Shown here one piece after another: positions 60,655 to 64,000 of a stretch of DNA of 64,000 bases. Every line of letters begins with the position of its first letter. The first letter of the stretch is position 1. A program made the translations under genes and the position numbers. Source of the DNA: Centropus unirufus. Taxonomy: Eukaryota > Chordata > Aves > Cuculiformes > Centropidae. The DNA lies in assembly GCA_013397695.1 (NCBI GenBank), contig VYZI01000184.1:88990-152989 (forward strand). The letters run 5' to 3'. The notes below the pieces were generated by a model. That model saw only the letters and a list, made by a program, of their open reading frames with translations. It was not told the origin of the DNA and ran no database searches.

Positions 60655-63600
60655 CTTTTTTTTTTTGTTTTGGTTGCACTTTGTGTTATTGGAATTAAAA
60701 TTCAAGAAAGGGTAAACCGTGAGATTTGATTGCTGTTCTTTTAACTGGCATGAGACTCACCTTCATGGTCAAAGGCAGATTTTGGCCATAAAGTAGACAT
60801 CTTTGGAATCTCAGCCTTGTAGTCACAAAGATACAACTCTGTTGGAAATCTTTACGAGTAACAGTTGCTGGTCTACATTCACTGTTTTCTGATAGAGCTG
60901 GTCCCTGACTTATTTACTCAAGGAATTTATGTGAGTGGACCTGTCCTCTTCTTTCTTCTTTCAAAGCTCTACCGTTTAAGTCCTTGTGAAAGACATCCTA
61001 TGCCATGTCATTTTTTTTTAAATTTTGTTGAGTTATAGAACTCAAGAGCATCACAGATGACAGATATATTCTCTGATGTTTTGTGTTTTTCTTTTCCTTA
61101 GGGCCTTTCATAAGCCACTATAGTCAATAACTCCAATATTCTCCCGCGTTGGTAATGCTTTTCATCCCCTTTTTCATTTATTTGTCAGCTTTATCACTTT
61201 ATTAGTTATTTTGCTGATTTCCATGCCTAATGTGTTGCAGTTCCCTATAGAATTTTATGGGGTTATTATTGCCTCTGTAGTTTAACTGCCTTTTATTTTG
61301 ATCTGCTAATTTTGCTCTTTATAAGTTACCTCACTTACCTGAATTTTGATTTCTCTTTTTTTTTTAAACCATATAACAAATACTTCTAAGTATTCTTCTA
61401 GGTTTGATATTCACTATCCTTACAGTTGAGTAATGTAGTCTTCTTAGGTCATAGATTCTTAGCCATTTGACATTGTGTAATGCTTGGCTGATTTCTCTGA
61501 AATAATCTTTTAGCATATTGTCATGTAAGTTATTGACAAATTGCTCTCAACAGTAAACTGCAGAGCATCTGTAACTATAACTGACATCTTTGCTTGGCAT
61601 TTTAGAAGACATATGGCTTCCTCCAAAACTATGTCGTTATTTAACTTGAATTTTGTTGCCTTCCTGTTGGCTCTTTTGACTAAGTTATAAATACTGAACC
61701 ATAAATATTTCTTTTACCATTCAAGGAATCTGATGTTAGCCAATCTGATGTTTAAGCTTGAGCATTCTAGGAGAACCTGGGAGGTTTAGCTTGCAGTACC
61801 AATACTTCGGTGTTTTGTTCTCTGCTTCCTCCTGCCATTGAGCACATGTGCATGGTACGTTAATTCTTGGATTTTGTCTCTCAAGCCATATGAGGAGGAT
61901 GGACAGAGTGCCAAGAGTCAGCTCATTTTGTAACAGAAACAAAGATATGGGTTTGTTTTTGCTGTTTAGTTTTTTTTGTGGGGGTGAGTGTGTATGTGTT
62001 TGTTTTGTCATGGGCAATAGTTAAGGATCGGATTTGTATCCATCCTTTCAACTTCACTGTCTTTGCTCTTTGCACCTTGGCCAGCCAGGGTTAGGGCAGG
62101 GCAATCAGACTCTCAGTCTGAGTTTCCAGATTCTCACAAGCTGCTCTTCTTCTCTAACACTATTTTTTCCTGTTGCCAGGGATTTGTTTGTTTTTTTTTT
62201 TTCTCCAGAAATATTCTTCCTTTCCAAGTATCCTGAATTGGCATTTACTAAATCCTTAGATGATGATAAGGCTTGTCCATAATTTGGGCTCGCTGGTATG
62301 GCTGAGTGATATCTCTCTGTGTCTTCACAAGCATGTTCTGTACTGTAATATTTGGTATCTTCTTTGTGGACAGTAACTGTTGACTTAAAACACAATGTGC
62401 ATACATGCACAATTTCTTCTGGAACTGATGACCAATATACAATTTAATGAAATAATATTAAAATAATTATGACTTTTTGGAGAATGGGTTTATGCCAGAG
62501 TTCTGCCTAACAGCATGTTGTTCAATCCAGTACAAAACTACATTTTCACTGTAATTATATCAATCTATTTTGATGTCCATGATTTTTTTTTCTGTATTTA
62601 TCTATTTTAACTAATTGCAGAAGGCCTCTAGGTCTGAAGGAGGATTTGAAAAGATCATATAGTCTCTTCCAGATAATGCATTACCTTCTCCTTGTCTACC
62701 TGTGCCTGCCAGGAGGTCATTCCTGGTGGTTTCACAGTCCATGACAGGTTCTGCAATTTTCTGAAGTCATGTAGGTCTATGTTTGATTCATATTGCTAGA
62801 TATTGTGCAAAATATTTCAAACTGAGGGTACCCTGTTGCAACTTTAAACTTACTCTTCAGTCCACCATGGACATAGGGAGTAGATGATTTCTGTCTGTTT
62901 TTGTAATGTCATTTTATGTACCTGGATACTGTTGCCTTTTATATTAGATTTCTATTTTCCAGGAAGAAAAAAGTTTAAATATTTTCGTGGCCCTTGACTA
63001 TTTTTTCTAAACCTCTTGAGGAAAGGTATATTTTACCTTATACTTTTTCTTCCAAGGTCTCTCAAGTGTGATGTGAAAGCACTGAAACATCCCTTTTCAC
63101 ATGTGATTAGCGCTCATAGATCTCAAGAGCTTAAGACTTGTAGTTATTTTTTAAGCTTAAGTTATTCTTTTTAAATTTTATTACACATTTGCCTCTACTT
63201 TCTAATTTTAGTTGCAAAGCAAATGGCATAGGCCAACACAGCAGCTCCACAGAATTAATCCTTCTTAAGCTCTGTGAATTGGAAACATAACAAAGAAGTT
63301 CTGGTTTAAAAGCTCAGTTTTAAGAAGTCAGTTATATATTCAGTTATGGACTGCCTCCCAGTTAAACAGGAATTAAAGCATGATGACTTCTTCGTCCTCA
63401 AATATACTTTTTCTTCATTATTTCCTTCCCTCAGCCCTTCATCTGTGGTGAAACAAGCACTTTTTGAAAGAGTATTCTTGTTCTGTATATCTCCTTATCC
63501 ACAGTATCCACTTAAATCCATTGAATTAATTTAGTAGCAATCATTGCAGAAGGGCCCACAAAAACATTTAGTCTATTCTCATTAATCTATGCCTTGGAAG

Positions 63601-64000
63601 TGGTAACATGTACGCTGAATTTATGTTATAGTTATTGACTTTGGGATGCACAGATGATACTGAAAATTCAGCAGTCAATGAATAAATGATAATAAAAAAA
63701 CAATTGACTGACTACAGTGACCCTCAACTAGTTCTGCATTTCATATTGGCATATTTTTATAAAACAACTACCATCCCAGTGATAATCTTTGTTTTCATTA
63801 TTTAACTGTTTTTAATTGAGTATATTCACATTCAAATTACACACTGAGAAGTAAATCCGTAGGAGTTTAATGACTCTGTTTTCTTATGTTATACTAAATA
63901 TACAGATCCAGTTAGGCATATTGCGACAATGATGATTTTGAACATTAAGTATTTTATGTGAAAGAATTAAAGGGCATATATGCATATAGTAAGGGCTGCA
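60655..64000. other. AT-rich single-copy sequence, no gene seen
   Basis: Starts with a T-rich run. Only short frames. 62640-62760 has a faint CR1-like phrase (AAAAGATCATATAG) that is too weak to call. Confidence 0.55.

Noticed and set aside
62640..62790. Faint CR1-like phrase
   Set aside because: Only a short AAAAGATCATATAG match; no tail or ORF2 support.

Overview
The window looks like non-coding nuclear DNA from a bird. Two observations support this. About sixteen fragments carry the hallmarks of CR1 (chicken repeat 1) LINEs: octamer-like ATTCTATGA tails on the sense strand, the matching AATCATAGAAT heads on the antisense strand, and the ORF2 C-terminal phrase GLFSLEKRR. In addition, 31280-31712 matches, from memory, a solo LTR family widespread in birds. 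Species cannot be read from the sequence. I find no protein-coding gene, rRNA, tRNA or CRISPR that I can support. Most of the window is AT-rich single-copy sequence, either intergenic or deep intronic; these cannot be told apart here.

Layout. 1-17 kb is a repeat-dense zone. It holds eight antisense (minus-strand) CR1 pieces and one sense piece, two related solo LTRs on the minus strand (9608-10236 and 15602-15920), a four-copy minisatellite (10775-10960), a small CpG-rich island with a textbook CTCF motif (about 10965-11215), and a long pyrimidine microsatellite broken by a 454-base assembly gap (11224-11852). 18.7-22 kb holds an old CR1 reverse-transcriptase remnant interrupted by a younger CR1 3' end, then another CR1. 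From 21.8 to 45.06 kb there is a 23-kb stretch whose only recognisable transposon is one rearranged solo LTR; it also holds the longest gap-free open frame (27262-28152). 45-64 kb contains three sense-strand CR1 copies. The longest (55025-55954) retains a decayed reverse transcriptase. The last (60521-60654) carries a clean 23-bp microinversion.

The features do not form an operon or pathway. The most useful signals are structural: the microinversion, the nested CR1, two LTRs that share a 5' end but differ twofold in length, the strand switch of all CR1 copies near 17-18.7 kb, and two or three exon-like islands with good splice-site context. Those exon calls are hypotheses needing RNA evidence. 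No clear previously undescribed system was found.
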